A stretch of DNA of 64,000 nt from Phaeobacter sp. QD34_24 (GCF_028890115.1 NZ_JARCJD010000010.1:1-64000), one strand, 5' to 3'; counted from the stretch's first letter, positions 43,847-53,296 are shown. A program made the numbers and translations. Notes: generated by a model from the letters alone, not told the origin.

Positions 43847-44376
43847 GTTCAGGCGCGTTATGTCAGACCCTCAGGCCTTTGTTTTATTGGGGCTTAGCGC
43901 AAACCGAAACGAAACGGGTGTTTTCAGGGGTGTCACTGGGAAACCCTTGCGCCTCGCCCCCCCGAATACGGTCACGAACAGGAGGGACCCGTTCAATTTC
44001 AATGGGTTACGATGTAAAAAATTTTGAGCGGAGATAGTTTTTTCGGTAAGCCGGTCACCATTTATCCCGAGAAACTCGCCAATCACACCTTACAGGAGAA
44101 CGTTTTGGGCAATGTAAGTGGTGGGTAATTGCCCCTCGCGTAACCCCGCGACCATCCCATTTTTGATCAGCGCTTGGACCCTGGCTGGATTCCCGACTGG
44201 ACCCCAGTGTCCTTCAGAGGATAGCCCTCGCTGTTTAGCTAAAGATCGAAGGCGCGCGTGGCTGGTTGTTCCCTCAGCGTGCAACGGCGACTTCGAAATG
44301 GACGTGGGTCTGATCGAGATCGTGGATGATGTTGTTTATTGATTCAGTCAGAGTCTCAGTAACAACACAGAAGAAA

Positions 44377-44958
44377 TTACCATGGGTTGGTTGGCCGGTA
44401 CGGCTCTCGGTAGGTCTTTTTCGGTTTGTCCCACGGTTCGACCCGGCTGGGCGGACGGCCTGGCAACAGGCATGGTGCATGCTTGGGAAGGTCATTGGTT
44501 TGCCGATACCAATCGTCATAGAGAAACTCCATCTCCGACTGGGTAAGGTTCCAGACTCCAATTGCTGAAATGGCACGATTAACCAATGCTTCCGCTTGCT
44601 CGGGCATCATATCAAACCACTCACCACGGATGTTACGTTCGGCATGTTCGCGTTTGAAGTCTGCCTCAATCTTTGAGGAAATCGCTATGCCGGGCAGCCA
44701 CCAGAACCGGTGGAAAACCAACTCCTCGTAATGGCCAGCCTGAATTGTACCAAGGCGCTGTATTGGATCTTCAGATATTCCAATTTTTACCGGGGCGCCG
44801 AATACTGGAGTGATCAGGTAGACGGTGTGAAATCCATTGGAACGAACATAATCGCGGAATCCAATAGGACGCGCTTCAGCCATCGCCTCAGCCTTTCGAC
44901 ATTTTCTTTTGGGATTTGTCATCGCTGCAGGGTCATCCAACCGCAACTTCGCCATCAT
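44377..44958 (-). CDS. GIY-YIG-like (Mug113/T5orf172-type) protein
   Basis: The 193-residue product has a GIY-YIG-like core: TVYLITP, VKIGISEDPIQRLGTIQAGH and a helix ending ERNIRGEWFDMM. This is the layout of the Mug113/T5orf172 branch. The C-terminal third is Pro-, Arg- and Trp-rich and probably disordered. AAAGG lies three bases before the ATG pair at 44955-44958. The gene is AT-rich compared with its neighbours. The branch is not biochemically well defined, so nuclease activity is uncertain. Confidence 0.68.
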   Translation of the reverse strand: MMAKLRLDDPAAMTNPKRKCRKAEAMAEARPIGFRDYVRSNGFHTVYLITPVFGAPVKIGISEDPIQRLGTIQAGHYEELVFHRFWWLPGIAISSKIEADFKREHAERNIRGEWFDMMPEQAEALVNRAISAIGVWNLTQSEMEFLYDDWYRQTNDLPKHAPCLLPGRPPSRVEPWDKPKKTYREPYRPTNPW

Positions 44959-45074
44959 AGCCTTTCTATACCCTCCTGGAAGGAATTTGTCTTGCTTTCT
45001 GGTGTCTCACCGAAAAATGTCTCGCTTGTTCGAAAGGGGTTGACAGGGCGGCCACGACGCGACCGCCCCAACAG

Positions 45075-45500
45075 TTAGAGCGTCTGCTCAATCACAAATT
45101 CCATCGACCGTTTGCGTGGCAGGGTTCTGCCGTTTAATTTCCAAACGATCACAGCCAATCCAAACTCATGTCGCCGATTTGCCGTGGCTCTGCTGACCCT
45201 ATGTTCCCAACAGATCCCCTTCCAGGCTTTGCGGTTGGCCCGTGCCCAGAGGATCTGGCCGATGTCCTTGTCCACCCACCGCAGCCAGAGCATCGCCTCG
45301 TCGGCCTGCGTAATCATCCGCGGTGATGGCAGAGGCTTTTTCATCCGCGGTTCCTGGCCCACCTGGTCGGCGAAGGTTGAGAGGTATTCGGGCCAAGCGC
45401 TAACATAGCCCTGTGGACGGACCGGCGGCATGGACCGCATCACGTCGGCCGCGAGATCCAGCCTGTCCGCCACCATTGCTCGTGTCCATTGATCAGCCAT
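45075..45500 (-). CDS. DUF6362-like phage protein
   Basis: The 141-residue protein begins WTRAMVADRLDLAADVMRSM and has a central SAWPEYLSTFADQ, fitting DUF6362 as I recall it. The C-terminal region (WKGICWEHRVSRATANRRHEF) resembles a helix-turn-helix. It overlaps the upstream 66-residue gene by eight bases and lies downstream of ruvC in the leftward early operon. Function unknown; DNA binding is possible. Confidence 0.65.
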   Translation of the reverse strand: MADQWTRAMVADRLDLAADVMRSMPPVRPQGYVSAWPEYLSTFADQVGQEPRMKKPLPSPRMITQADEAMLWLRWVDKDIGQILWARANRKAWKGICWEHRVSRATANRRHEFGLAVIVWKLNGRTLPRKRSMEFVIEQTL

Positions 45501-45693
45501 TACGCACCTCCCTCACCGCCGGCAGCGGCCCGTAGAGTTTTTCCCCCAGCTGACGGACGATTTCGCGCTCAGGCCAGGTCAGTCGCGGGTCGTCCAGCGA
45601 CACGGCCAGTACATGCTGTTCATGCCAACCCTCCCGCTTGACCGTCTCGGGATCGCGGCGGTGGCCGCCATAGCCCTTGGGGTAGAGCCTCAT
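45493..45693 (-). CDS. small hypothetical phage protein
   Basis: This 66-residue basic protein begins MRLYPKGYGGHRRDPETVKREGWHE and is coupled by four-base overlap to ruvC upstream and by eight bases to the DUF6362-like gene downstream. No family recognised; the tight spacing is the main support. Confidence 0.55.
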   Translation of the reverse strand: MRLYPKGYGGHRRDPETVKREGWHEQHVLAVSLDDPRLTWPEREIVRQLGEKLYGPLPAVREVRNG

Positions 45694-46181
45694 GCCACAC
45701 CGCCTTGGGTCTCAAGGGCCCAGTGCAGGATGGCAATTGCGTCAGCCTCGTTGTCATCTGCCGGGCTGTAACCACGGGCTCGGGCCGCTGCGATCATGGC
45801 CTCTTTGGGCGCATTGCCGTGGCCCGTAGCGTGACGTTTGATCGTGCCCACCGGCGCTCCAGCATAGGGAATTCCCCGCAACTCGGCCCAGGCGGTCAGT
45901 GACGCCATCAGCCCCCCGTAGACATGGGCAGCGTCAGTGCCCGCATGCCGCCTGACCTCTTCGAACCAGATGGCCGCAATGGGTCCGGACAGCCGGTCGA
46001 GTTCCGTCAGCCAGTTGGTGAAACGCAGGTAGCGCATACCGCCACCGTCGTAGCGACCAGGCTTGAAGCTGACAGTGCCGCTGGTGATCAGACCGTCGTA
46101 GCCACGGATTGCCCAGCCGGTGGTGGTGCCGAGATCGAGCGCCAGAATGCAGCGCGGATTTTCGTTGGATTGGGTCATCAA
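45690..46181 (-). CDS. RuvC-like Holliday junction endonuclease
   Basis: The 163-residue protein has the RNase H-like RuvC pattern: the first acidic strand ILALDLGTTTGWAI, the second acidic residue in IWFEEVRRH, and a terminal pair in DDNEADAIAILHWA. It resembles the short phage RuvC branch rather than chromosomal RuvC (no RuvAB partner). It probably resolves branched phage replication intermediates. The start may be 46178 rather than 46181, as two ATGs are adjacent. Confidence 0.82.
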   Translation of the reverse strand: MMTQSNENPRCILALDLGTTTGWAIRGYDGLITSGTVSFKPGRYDGGGMRYLRFTNWLTELDRLSGPIAAIWFEEVRRHAGTDAAHVYGGLMASLTAWAELRGIPYAGAPVGTIKRHATGHGNAPKEAMIAAARARGYSPADDNEADAIAILHWALETQGGVA

Positions 46182-46526
46182 GACCTCCTCTTCGCTTTGG
46201 CGAGCGTGGCGAGAGGGCTGGCCGGTGAAGGCTCCGGTCTCGCCAGGCCCCGAAGGGTGGTCTGGTCATGTCAGGCGCGGGGCGAACGGGCCGCCCGGCA
46301 TATTTTTCTGAGGCTTCAAAGAGCCAGAATGAAGCTTTTGCCTCGCTAACCCATTGGCGTCTCTGTATAATATATATTCTTCATATTATTATATAGTTAT
46401 AGGAGGTAGTCATTCTTTTATTAAACCGCGCGCGCGTACACGCGTAAGGGATAAGGTGTCCTCTTGAAAGATTGAAGGACGTGATGGTTTCCACTTTCTC
46501 TATCATTATCAATTGCTTGAGCATAA
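46182..46526. other. AT-rich intergenic region in the early operon
   Basis: This 345-base gap between the prim-pol gene and ruvC has no gene. The stretch 46355-46420 is nearly pure A/T with TATA runs (TATAATATATATTC and TATTATTATATAG), followed by a palindromic GCGCGCG/ACGCG segment near 46428-46445. It could hold a promoter for ruvC or a replication origin; no iterons are obvious. Confidence 0.4.
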
Positions 46527-48851
46527 TCAAACTTCCTTCTGCATAATTTTACGCCCTGAAGCATCCCGCCAGGGGCCGCCCCAATGGGCCATGCGATAGA
46601 CCATGGCCTGCCTAGTCGATGAGCCACGCATACCGGTGGTGATGTCCCCACCCTCGATCAAGGTGAGCAGGATCTCATCGCGCTCCCGGGATTTCAGCCA
46701 TTGCGAGGCCCGAGTGATCTCGGACTTAGTGATCCCCTTGGCCCCTGACGCCCGGATGATCTCCTTGAGCCGCTTCAGGTGCGCCTCGGTCTCGGTATCC
46801 GCGACATGCCGCTCGACTGCCTCCATCGTGCGCTGTGCATAGTGCCGCACGAAACCGATCGCCCAGTCCGCCGCCGTGATCTCGATCTCGGGCCTGATCG
46901 GATCACGGCCCACCGCCACGATGAGCGCAAGCTTTAGGGCGTTCTCTCCAATGCGGGCGAGGATGGCCGTGAAGGCTGTGCCAGCGGCGGCGCGCAATTC
47001 CTCGGTCAGCTCGATGCTGAGCTGGCGGAACCGGGCACGCGCACCTTCGGTCATGGGTACGATCATCGGGTTCACGGCGGTGTTTTGATCGGCGGTCTTG
47101 CCCGCGAGATTGCCCTTTTGTGTGCCCCCACCCGATGCAATGAGCTGCAGCCCGTTGATCAGTGCCGGAGGGGCCTGTCGGATGCCGACAGCGATGTTTT
47201 CATCGGGGTAGTCCTCATCACTGGGCAGGATCAGGAAGCGAGCCAGCGAACCATCGACGACATTCGCCCCCTGCAGTGCGCCCCAAAAGTGCAGCGGCGT
47301 CGTGGTGCCGTAGACACAGAGGCAGGGCTGGTTGATATCGCGCCGCTCGTTCGTGCCGTCACGGTTGGCATATTCCGCCCCGAGGAAGATCCCGCCGGCC
47401 GCGGTGTAAAGCTCGGTCATGTTATCCAGGATCTCGGTGATGTGGCGCGGACTGCGCTTACGGTCGGCCGCCGCCGACAGGAACATGCCGAACTCATCAA
47501 TCTGGAAGAGGATCGCGGGCTGGCGGTGCAGTGCGGTCAATAGCCCCGCGCCGGAGGCAATCTTGTTGCCACCAAGGTGATGGGCGAGCCCTGCCTCGAA
47601 GAAGGTCTCATTGATGATTTCTCGGGCGTGGTTCTTGCCTGAGCCGCTGTCCGCGATGCCAACGACATAGAGGTTCGAGCGCAGGTTACTCTCGGTCCGG
47701 TAATTCCGCCCCATCAGAGCGCCGATGGCGCAGAGGCTGGCCCCCAATGACAGGAGTGGCTGCGGGCGCCGGGCGGTGGTCAGCATGTAATCGGTCATAT
47801 CGCCCACCAGGCCATCGGGGATGGCCAGAGAGAATGGCGGTGCGGCTGGAATTGCGGATGACACGGTTGCAGCCACATCCAGCCTAGCCAGCAGCCCCGC
47901 CGCCGGATGGTTCTCAGCCTCGGGCGCGCTTCCATCTAGGCGCAGATCTGGGTCAGGCTGCCAGCCGCGTTCCATGGCGAGATGGTAGATCGTGCCTGCG
48001 CCAATCCGGTCAGGCTTGAAGCTGGCCCAAGCCTTCATCGTGGTGGTGGGCCTATCCTTCGTCGCCTGCGCGGACCAATCCCTAAAAAGATCGGCCCCAG
48101 CATCGCCAAGCGCCCCTTTCAGCGCCATGCCGACCCGCATCCAGCTGTCGTAGTCGAGTTCCGCGTTTGGCAGCCAGGCAAGTGCAGCCTTGATCGCGGG
48201 TAAGGTTCCGATCTGACTATAGATGCGCTCGATGTCACCGGCTGGTGCATTGGAAGCCAGCCCACGCTGGCGCAGCGCTTCCGGCAGCAGCGCATAGGCC
48301 TCGTCGAGAAACGCCAGCGCAGCCTCAGAGGTGATTTCGGGCAGGTCGGTGATGTCGATATCCGCCAGCCCCTCTTCGGGCCACGCATAGGGCGCAGCCG
48401 TGTCCGGATGAATGGCGTAAGCCACGAACTGCTGCCCGAGGCAGAGCACCTCCAGCGGATGGCGCTTGATACCCCGGAAAGGTGCTGCCGTGCGATAGAC
48501 CAGCATGCGTTTTGGCGCACGTCCAATGCGCAAAGCGGGTGTGTCACCGAGGCGCTCACGTGCCAAGCGTTCAATTTTCAGTGCCAACCCTGCGTCGTCC
48601 TGGATATCAATATCCACCGCAGCGACAGCACCACCGACGATGCCCACACCGCACTCCGGCCAGCCGGCCCAAGTGGCCACCTCGACCTCAGTAGTGCAGC
48701 GCGCAGCATGGCGGTTCCATTCAGGATAATCCGCCCAAGCTCCACGCTGGAAGCGGCCAGGCTTTTTCGTGCCCGGGCCGATCGGCAGTATGGCATAGCC
48801 ATTGGTCACAAGCCGCGCGCCGAAGCGCGCCATGAAGGATGTGTTGGTCAT
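46527..48851 (-). CDS. prim-pol / PriCT / DUF3987-like replicative primase-helicase
   Basis: The 774-residue protein begins with a bifunctional primase-polymerase domain (about residues 5-170; catalytic Asp pair in AVDIDIQD). A PriCT-2-like helical linker follows (SQIGTLPAIKAALAWLPN, then SWMRVGMALKGA), and the C-terminal part is a DUF3987-type ATPase with Walker A IADSGSGKN and Walker B ILFQIDEFG. It would prime and unwind element DNA. The start at 48851 overlaps the DUF6511 stop by one base. Confidence 0.87.
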   Translation of the reverse strand: MTNTSFMARFGARLVTNGYAILPIGPGTKKPGRFQRGAWADYPEWNRHAARCTTEVEVATWAGWPECGVGIVGGAVAAVDIDIQDDAGLALKIERLARERLGDTPALRIGRAPKRMLVYRTAAPFRGIKRHPLEVLCLGQQFVAYAIHPDTAAPYAWPEEGLADIDITDLPEITSEAALAFLDEAYALLPEALRQRGLASNAPAGDIERIYSQIGTLPAIKAALAWLPNAELDYDSWMRVGMALKGALGDAGADLFRDWSAQATKDRPTTTMKAWASFKPDRIGAGTIYHLAMERGWQPDPDLRLDGSAPEAENHPAAGLLARLDVAATVSSAIPAAPPFSLAIPDGLVGDMTDYMLTTARRPQPLLSLGASLCAIGALMGRNYRTESNLRSNLYVVGIADSGSGKNHAREIINETFFEAGLAHHLGGNKIASGAGLLTALHRQPAILFQIDEFGMFLSAAADRKRSPRHITEILDNMTELYTAAGGIFLGAEYANRDGTNERRDINQPCLCVYGTTTPLHFWGALQGANVVDGSLARFLILPSDEDYPDENIAVGIRQAPPALINGLQLIASGGGTQKGNLAGKTADQNTAVNPMIVPMTEGARARFRQLSIELTEELRAAAGTAFTAILARIGENALKLALIVAVGRDPIRPEIEITAADWAIGFVRHYAQRTMEAVERHVADTETEAHLKRLKEIIRASGAKGITKSEITRASQWLKSRERDEILLTLIEGGDITTGMRGSSTRQAMVYRMAHWGGPWRDASGRKIMQKEV

Positions 48852-49237
48852 CAGAAGGGCACCTCGGGGGTCATGGCGTCGAGGCGTGTGCGGTCCTGGC
48901 CCGCCAGCTCGCGCAAGTGGTCGCAATATCCAGTGACAACCGCATCGATGAAGCGGTCCCACTCGGTCTCAGTGAGGGTGGCAAGATCGGACTTACCGAT
49001 GCTGTCGAGATACGCGCCGCCCATCTGGCCGCCGACAGTCATCGCCTGCATCTCATTCGGGGTGGGATCGATCATGCCCGTCCTCCCGTAGCAGATGTCT
49101 TGGCAGTCCCGGCTGCAGAGGTGCTTGCGGCTGGCATCGCGGCGCCGGTCCGAGACCCGGAAATTCCGGTCGAACCACCCAAACCCACGAGGTTGCCGGT
49201 GGCAGACGGCGCAGAGGCCGGGGGAACTTTGGCGCAT
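48851..49237 (-). CDS. DUF6511 zinc-ribbon protein overlapping the helicase gene
   Basis: The 128-residue frame starts with a zinc-binding block CAVCHRQPRGFGWFDR followed by LCSRDCQD, then MIDPTPNEMQAM and a helical C-terminus. This is the DUF6511 layout. Its first 54 codons overlap the end of the helicase gene in another frame (166 bases). An internal ATG at 49075 overlaps the helicase stop by the usual four bases, so a short 74-residue form may also be made. The conserved cysteines argue that the long frame is real. Confidence 0.7.
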   Translation of the reverse strand: MRQSSPGLCAVCHRQPRGFGWFDRNFRVSDRRRDASRKHLCSRDCQDICYGRTGMIDPTPNEMQAMTVGGQMGGAYLDSIGKSDLATLTETEWDRFIDAVVTGYCDHLRELAGQDRTRLDAMTPEVPF

Positions 49238-50811
49238 GGGTCAAACCTGTAGCCGGAGACTTCGACATAGCGGCCCGCGGGGCGTACCGAGATCGCACTG
49301 GGGCGCATGAGCTTCGCGGCCTGCAAAATGGCCTCGTCCACGCTGAGCGGCACTGGACAGCCCGGGGCGGCGCGCTTACGCCACCACTCAGCCGCCTTCT
49401 GACGCGCATAGCCCTGATGCTCGATGCAGACCCATTCGCTGTAGGACTTGATCCCGCAGCTATAGGTGACCTTCAGCGAGGGCTGCCCTCCCAGCTTGTC
49501 GTGGCGGTTGTATGAGACGCCGTGGACAGGCAGCCATTGGACCTTTGGCGACAGGACGGGAAGTGTGGCAGCCGTTGGAGCGATTTTGACCTCCCGGGGC
49601 GGGAAGACGTAGCCGCAATCCGGGCATTCCACCGCCGAGAGCGCGATAACGCTGTCGCATTCCGGGCAGAGCTTGGTTGGGGCCTCACCACCACCGCCTT
49701 CGCCGGGCCGCCGGGGCCGCACCAAATCGATCGGTCCGTGGCGGCGGACATTGCCAGCGAAGTCGAGGACCAGGCAGTTTTCCTTGCCCGGCGCGAGGCG
49801 CGTACCACGGCCGACCATCTGCACATAGAGACCGGCAGACTTGGTGGGGCGCAGGAGCGCAATCAGATCAACGCCCGGCGCATTGAAGCCGGTGGTCAGC
49901 ACGCCCATCGAGACCAGCGCGCGGATTTCTCCGCGCTTGAAGGCGGCGATGATGGCATCGCGATCCTCCTTCGGCGTATCTCCGAAGATCGTACGGCAGC
50001 TGATGCCTTGGCGGCCAAACTCTTCGGCGACATGACGCGCGTGCTCGACGCCGGAACAGAAGGCCAGCCAGGACTTCCGGTCACGACCGTGCGCGATGAT
50101 TTCGGTGACAGCCGCGCGGGTAATGGCCTCCTTGTCTACGGCTGCTGCCAAGTCACGCTGGATGTAATCGCCCGCCCGGGTGCCGACCTTCGAGACATCG
50201 AGGCGCGTGGCGGGCTGTTTCGACACGAGCGGGCTGAGATAGCCGGCGTCGATAAGATCCCGCACCGGGGCCTCGAACGCGATGTCCGAGAAGAGCGCGT
50301 TCTTGCCCTCATGCAACATGCCACTATCGACCCGGAATGGTGTAGCCGTCAGGCCGATCACCTTGAGCGCCGGATTAATGCGGGTGAGGCCATCAAGGAA
50401 GCGCCGATACATCGTGCTGGAATTGCCAGGGATGAGATGCGCCTCATCGATCAGCACGAGATCGGTATGGCCGATTTCAGCGGCGCGGCGATGGATCGAC
50501 TGGATGCCTGCGAAGAGAATGCGAGCTTGTGCCTCGCGCTTGCCGAGGCCTGCCGAATAGATACCAGCTGGGGCCTCGGGCCAGAGGCCGATCATCTCGG
50601 CATGGTTCTGGGCGATCAGCTCGCGGACATGGGTCACGATCAGGATGCGCTGGTCGGGCCATGCCTTTAGCACGCCCTCGATGAAGGCTGCCATGACCAA
50701 AGACTTGCCCCCGGCGGTCGGGATCACAACGCAGCAATTTCCAGATTTTTCGCCGTAGTACTTGTAGATGGCGGCAATAGCAGCCTCTTGATAGGGTCTC
50801 AAAATCAGCAT
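49072..50811 (-). CDS. DEAD/DEAH-box superfamily 2 helicase
   Basis: The 579-residue helicase has Walker A PTAGGKS (residues 31-37), DEAH at 122-125, GLTATPFR (motif III) and QMVGRGTRL (motif VI). A zinc ribbon follows near residue 360 (CPECDSV then CPDCGYVFPP). The last 50 residues are Ala/Ser/Thr/Gly-rich and encoded by DNA that also encodes the DUF6511 N-terminus, so this tail may be unconstrained. It likely unwinds element DNA during replication or recombination. Confidence 0.9.
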   Translation of the reverse strand: MLILRPYQEAAIAAIYKYYGEKSGNCCVVIPTAGGKSLVMAAFIEGVLKAWPDQRILIVTHVRELIAQNHAEMIGLWPEAPAGIYSAGLGKREAQARILFAGIQSIHRRAAEIGHTDLVLIDEAHLIPGNSSTMYRRFLDGLTRINPALKVIGLTATPFRVDSGMLHEGKNALFSDIAFEAPVRDLIDAGYLSPLVSKQPATRLDVSKVGTRAGDYIQRDLAAAVDKEAITRAAVTEIIAHGRDRKSWLAFCSGVEHARHVAEEFGRQGISCRTIFGDTPKEDRDAIIAAFKRGEIRALVSMGVLTTGFNAPGVDLIALLRPTKSAGLYVQMVGRGTRLAPGKENCLVLDFAGNVRRHGPIDLVRPRRPGEGGGGEAPTKLCPECDSVIALSAVECPDCGYVFPPREVKIAPTAATLPVLSPKVQWLPVHGVSYNRHDKLGGQPSLKVTYSCGIKSYSEWVCIEHQGYARQKAAEWWRKRAAPGCPVPLSVDEAILQAAKLMRPSAISVRPAGRYVEVSGYRFDPCAKVPPASAPSATGNLVGLGGSTGISGSRTGAAMPAASTSAAGTAKTSATGGRA

Positions 50812-51410
50812 TTCGGCTTCCTCCTCAGCGCGGCATGCAATGCGAGGTGCTCTCGGGCGGACAGCACTTCGAGATTGCCTGGGTCGTTGTTCTGGCGATT
50901 TTGATCTTTGTGGTGCACATGCTCGTCTGACCTCAGGGCCCGACCGAGCTTTTCTTCGGCAATCACACGATGTTCGTGGCGACCGAAGAGCTTGCGATAG
51001 GTCGATGGCTTCACTGCCGGAAAGCGGCGCAACTGCGCTGCCCGCATATGCTCACGAACCATTGTAACTGGCGCGACATAGCTTGGGTCACCGTATCGAC
51101 GAATTCTCTGAGCATGTTTGCCGCAGTATCCCTTAGCGCCTTTCTCAATCGTCGCTTGACAGTCTGGGAATCGGCAGGTCTTTGGCGGGAGACGCCTTTG
51201 TTTTTGCCGCACGGAAGACATCTCGCGTGCGAGGCATCCACAGGAACGAACACTTCCCGATTTCAAGTTCCCTGTAGTGGCACGATGTTCCGCCCCACAA
51301 TCGCACCGGCAAAGCCAGGAAATTTCGCCCTTTCCACCTCGAAGGCCACTGTCGGCGGCAATAGTGAGCCGACCAAATCGCTGACCAATACGAATACTTG
51401 CGGCTCTCAT
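50805..51410 (-). CDS. phage HNH endonuclease
   Basis: The 201-residue protein has an N-terminal zinc-like region (CRCDCGAEHRATTGNL, SCGCL), a middle CRFPDCQ...YCGKH segment, and a C-terminal HNH motif (HRVIAEEKLGRAL, EHVHHKDQNRQNNDPGNLEVL). This arrangement is typical of phage homing-type endonucleases. It overlaps the helicase by seven bases and the exonuclease gene by four, so it is integrated into the operon rather than free-standing. Confidence 0.82.
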   Translation of the reverse strand: MRAASIRIGQRFGRLTIAADSGLRGGKGEISWLCRCDCGAEHRATTGNLKSGSVRSCGCLAREMSSVRQKQRRLPPKTCRFPDCQATIEKGAKGYCGKHAQRIRRYGDPSYVAPVTMVREHMRAAQLRRFPAVKPSTYRKLFGRHEHRVIAEEKLGRALRSDEHVHHKDQNRQNNDPGNLEVLSAREHLALHAALRRKPKC

Positions 51411-52351
51411 GGCGCGGCCTCCTTGTTGCGGGCGTCGTTTGCCCAGGTCGAGCCATCGGCCATGCGGTAGGTGACGACATCGTCGCCCGCGTCGATGACA
51501 TCGCCCGGAACGAGATCGGGGATGAAGAGATGGCGGATGCAGGCTGCGCGCTGTTCGAGCGCTGTCAGCATCCGGTCATGACGGGCACAGTGCCAACCGC
51601 CTTCAATTGGGGTGGAATACAAACAGGACCGGCAGGTCAACGCCGCCCCACCGCCCTCGTGGCAGGCGGCATGGTGATCGCAGAACCGGCATTCGAACCA
51701 GGCCGGGTCCTCGCTGATCCGCGCTGGCGGATGCTGGGCGAAGATGATCCGGCCTGCCTTTTCCAGAAGACGCTCGGCCATGGCGCTGTCGGCCTCGATG
51801 CGCTCGATATGCAGCGCGTCGGTGTCCTTACAGACCGCAACGTAGAGGGCACGGGTTATGCCCGTCAGATGCATGTAGATCTGCATCTGCGCGGCATGCT
51901 GGGGCTTGGCCTGCACCACGCCTTTGGCGGTCAGCTCAGTGAAACTCTTGACCCCATGGGTCTTGAACTCCAGCACATGCCAGATCTTTGGGGCCTCGAG
52001 GATGCCGATGGCAACGCCATCGAGCGATCCGCCGAAATGGCCACCATGGGCTTCGACGCGGAACTGTCGGCCGGTTTCGGGATCGACCTCGAGCACGGTC
52101 GCGCCAGTAGCGCGCAGATTGCGCACGAGGCGATCCTCTTCCAACTGCCCCGTCTCGAAGAGGCGCAGCAGGCGGCCGGAATGGCGCGCGGGCGTGATCC
52201 AGCGGAAATCATACCAGAGCGCGCGGGCGCAGGATTTGCCGATGATCGAGGCGCCGAGGTGATCGCGGAACCCATCGCCCTGGCGGGCCTCATAATCAGC
52301 GTAGATCGCCGTCAGCGTCGGCGTGGGGGCTTGAGGTAGCTCGGCCATCAC
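51407..52351 (-). CDS. PD-(D/E)XK exonuclease (Cas4/RecB-like)
   Basis: The 314-residue nuclease has GASIIGKSCARALWYDFRW at the start, the catalytic Asp in FGGSLDGVA, the ExK in VLEFKTHG and a QMQIYMHLTG helix. C-terminal cysteines (FECRFCDHHAACHEGG, then TCRSCLY) suggest an iron-sulfur or zinc site as in Cas4/AddB. It probably makes 3' overhangs for the element's annealing or recombination system. Confidence 0.85.
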   Translation of the reverse strand: MMAELPQAPTPTLTAIYADYEARQGDGFRDHLGASIIGKSCARALWYDFRWITPARHSGRLLRLFETGQLEEDRLVRNLRATGATVLEVDPETGRQFRVEAHGGHFGGSLDGVAIGILEAPKIWHVLEFKTHGVKSFTELTAKGVVQAKPQHAAQMQIYMHLTGITRALYVAVCKDTDALHIERIEADSAMAERLLEKAGRIIFAQHPPARISEDPAWFECRFCDHHAACHEGGGAALTCRSCLYSTPIEGGWHCARHDRMLTALEQRAACIRHLFIPDLVPGDVIDAGDDVVTYRMADGSTWANDARNKEAAP

Positions 52352-52710
52352 AAACCCTCCCCTTCACTGCGGGCCTGTGCCTCGGCTAAAATGCCGCTCC
52401 AGGTCTCCGGGTCATGGCGTTCGCGCAGGATGCCGATCAGGGCGTCCTTGAGCTTTTCTCGGCGACGGCGGCCGGTGCCTTGGGCCAGAAGTTCTGCCCT
52501 CTCGCGGCTGAGGTGGCGGAGCGCCGTGCGGGCCCGGTGGAACCAGTCCGGGTCGATGGGTTTATGACCCCGCTGACGCGCCATATCGGCCGTCGCGATC
52601 TGCGTGCGGATCTTGGCAATGGCATCGTCGAGTTCGATCAACCGGCGCTTGTCATCGGGCAAGCCGGGGCTGGTCGCAGCCTCAAGGGCCGCGTTGGTCA
52701 TGTTAGTCAT
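52348..52710 (-). CDS. hypothetical helical phage protein
   Basis: This 120-residue protein is rich in Arg, Glu and Ala, predicted helical, with the repeated pattern DWFHRARTALRHLSRERAELL. It is coupled by four-base overlap to the exonuclease gene. No family recognised; its position between DUF669 and the exonuclease suggests a recombination accessory. Confidence 0.6.
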   Translation of the reverse strand: MTNMTNAALEAATSPGLPDDKRRLIELDDAIAKIRTQIATADMARQRGHKPIDPDWFHRARTALRHLSRERAELLAQGTGRRRREKLKDALIGILRERHDPETWSGILAEAQARSEGEGL

Positions 52711-52774
52711 GGGAGTGTCCTCAGATGGGGTTAGGCGCTGCCCCTTCAGTCAGAGCGCAGGGCAGCGCGAAAGC

Positions 52775-53275
52775 TCAGCCCTTCTTGTTCCAGGGTGCGG
52801 AGGCCATTTTGGGCGGCACCGCAGATCCAGCCGGGTCAGAGGCAGGCGTCGCCGGGCGGGTAGCCGAGGCTACGCCCTTTTCGGGCGGCAGATAGGCAAT
52901 CGCATTGCTCTCGCCGTAGCCATTCTTCGGCGGGCGGATCTTCACTTGGATCGTCATCGGGATCAGGTGCAGTTCTTCGCTGTCGCTGACATGCATCCGG
53001 CCCGTGGCATGGCAGATGGCCGACAGCGTGCGCTGTGCGATTTCCACCGTGGTCGGGTTCGGGTTCACCAGGTTCAGCTGGTCGAAGATCTTCCGGCCCT
53101 TCTCCTCACCCTCGAGAATGTCGATCATCAGCCAAAGGAACTGGCCCATGCCATTCTTGGTGACGCGCATCTCGCTCTCGACGATCTGGGCGCGATATTT
53201 GCCGGCGGGCAGCAGCTCGTAGGCGGTGGTGGGCTCGACGCTGGTGGCGTCAAAAGAGGTGTCGAAACGTGCCAT
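52775..53275 (-). CDS. DUF669 phage ssDNA-associated protein
   Basis: The 166-residue protein matches DUF669: LLPAGKYRAQIVESEM, QFLWLMIDILEGEEKGRKIFDQL-like sequence and KIRPPKNGYGESNAI. The C-terminal 35 residues are Pro/Ala-rich and flexible, as in single-strand-binding proteins. Members sit beside Sak4-type recombinases, as here, and probably coat or present ssDNA. Confidence 0.8.
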   Translation of the reverse strand: MARFDTSFDATSVEPTTAYELLPAGKYRAQIVESEMRVTKNGMGQFLWLMIDILEGEEKGRKIFDQLNLVNPNPTTVEIAQRTLSAICHATGRMHVSDSEELHLIPMTIQVKIRPPKNGYGESNAIAYLPPEKGVASATRPATPASDPAGSAVPPKMASAPWNKKG

Positions 53276-53296
53276 GGTCTTATCCTTTCAAGGCAA

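Noticed and set aside
43871-44086. Leftward 71-residue frame upstream of the methylase
   Set aside because: It lies in a leader region with a palindrome and has no recognisable features or ribosome site.
44090-44284. Leftward 64-residue frame
   Set aside because: No ribosome site or family; the region looks like non-coding spacer.
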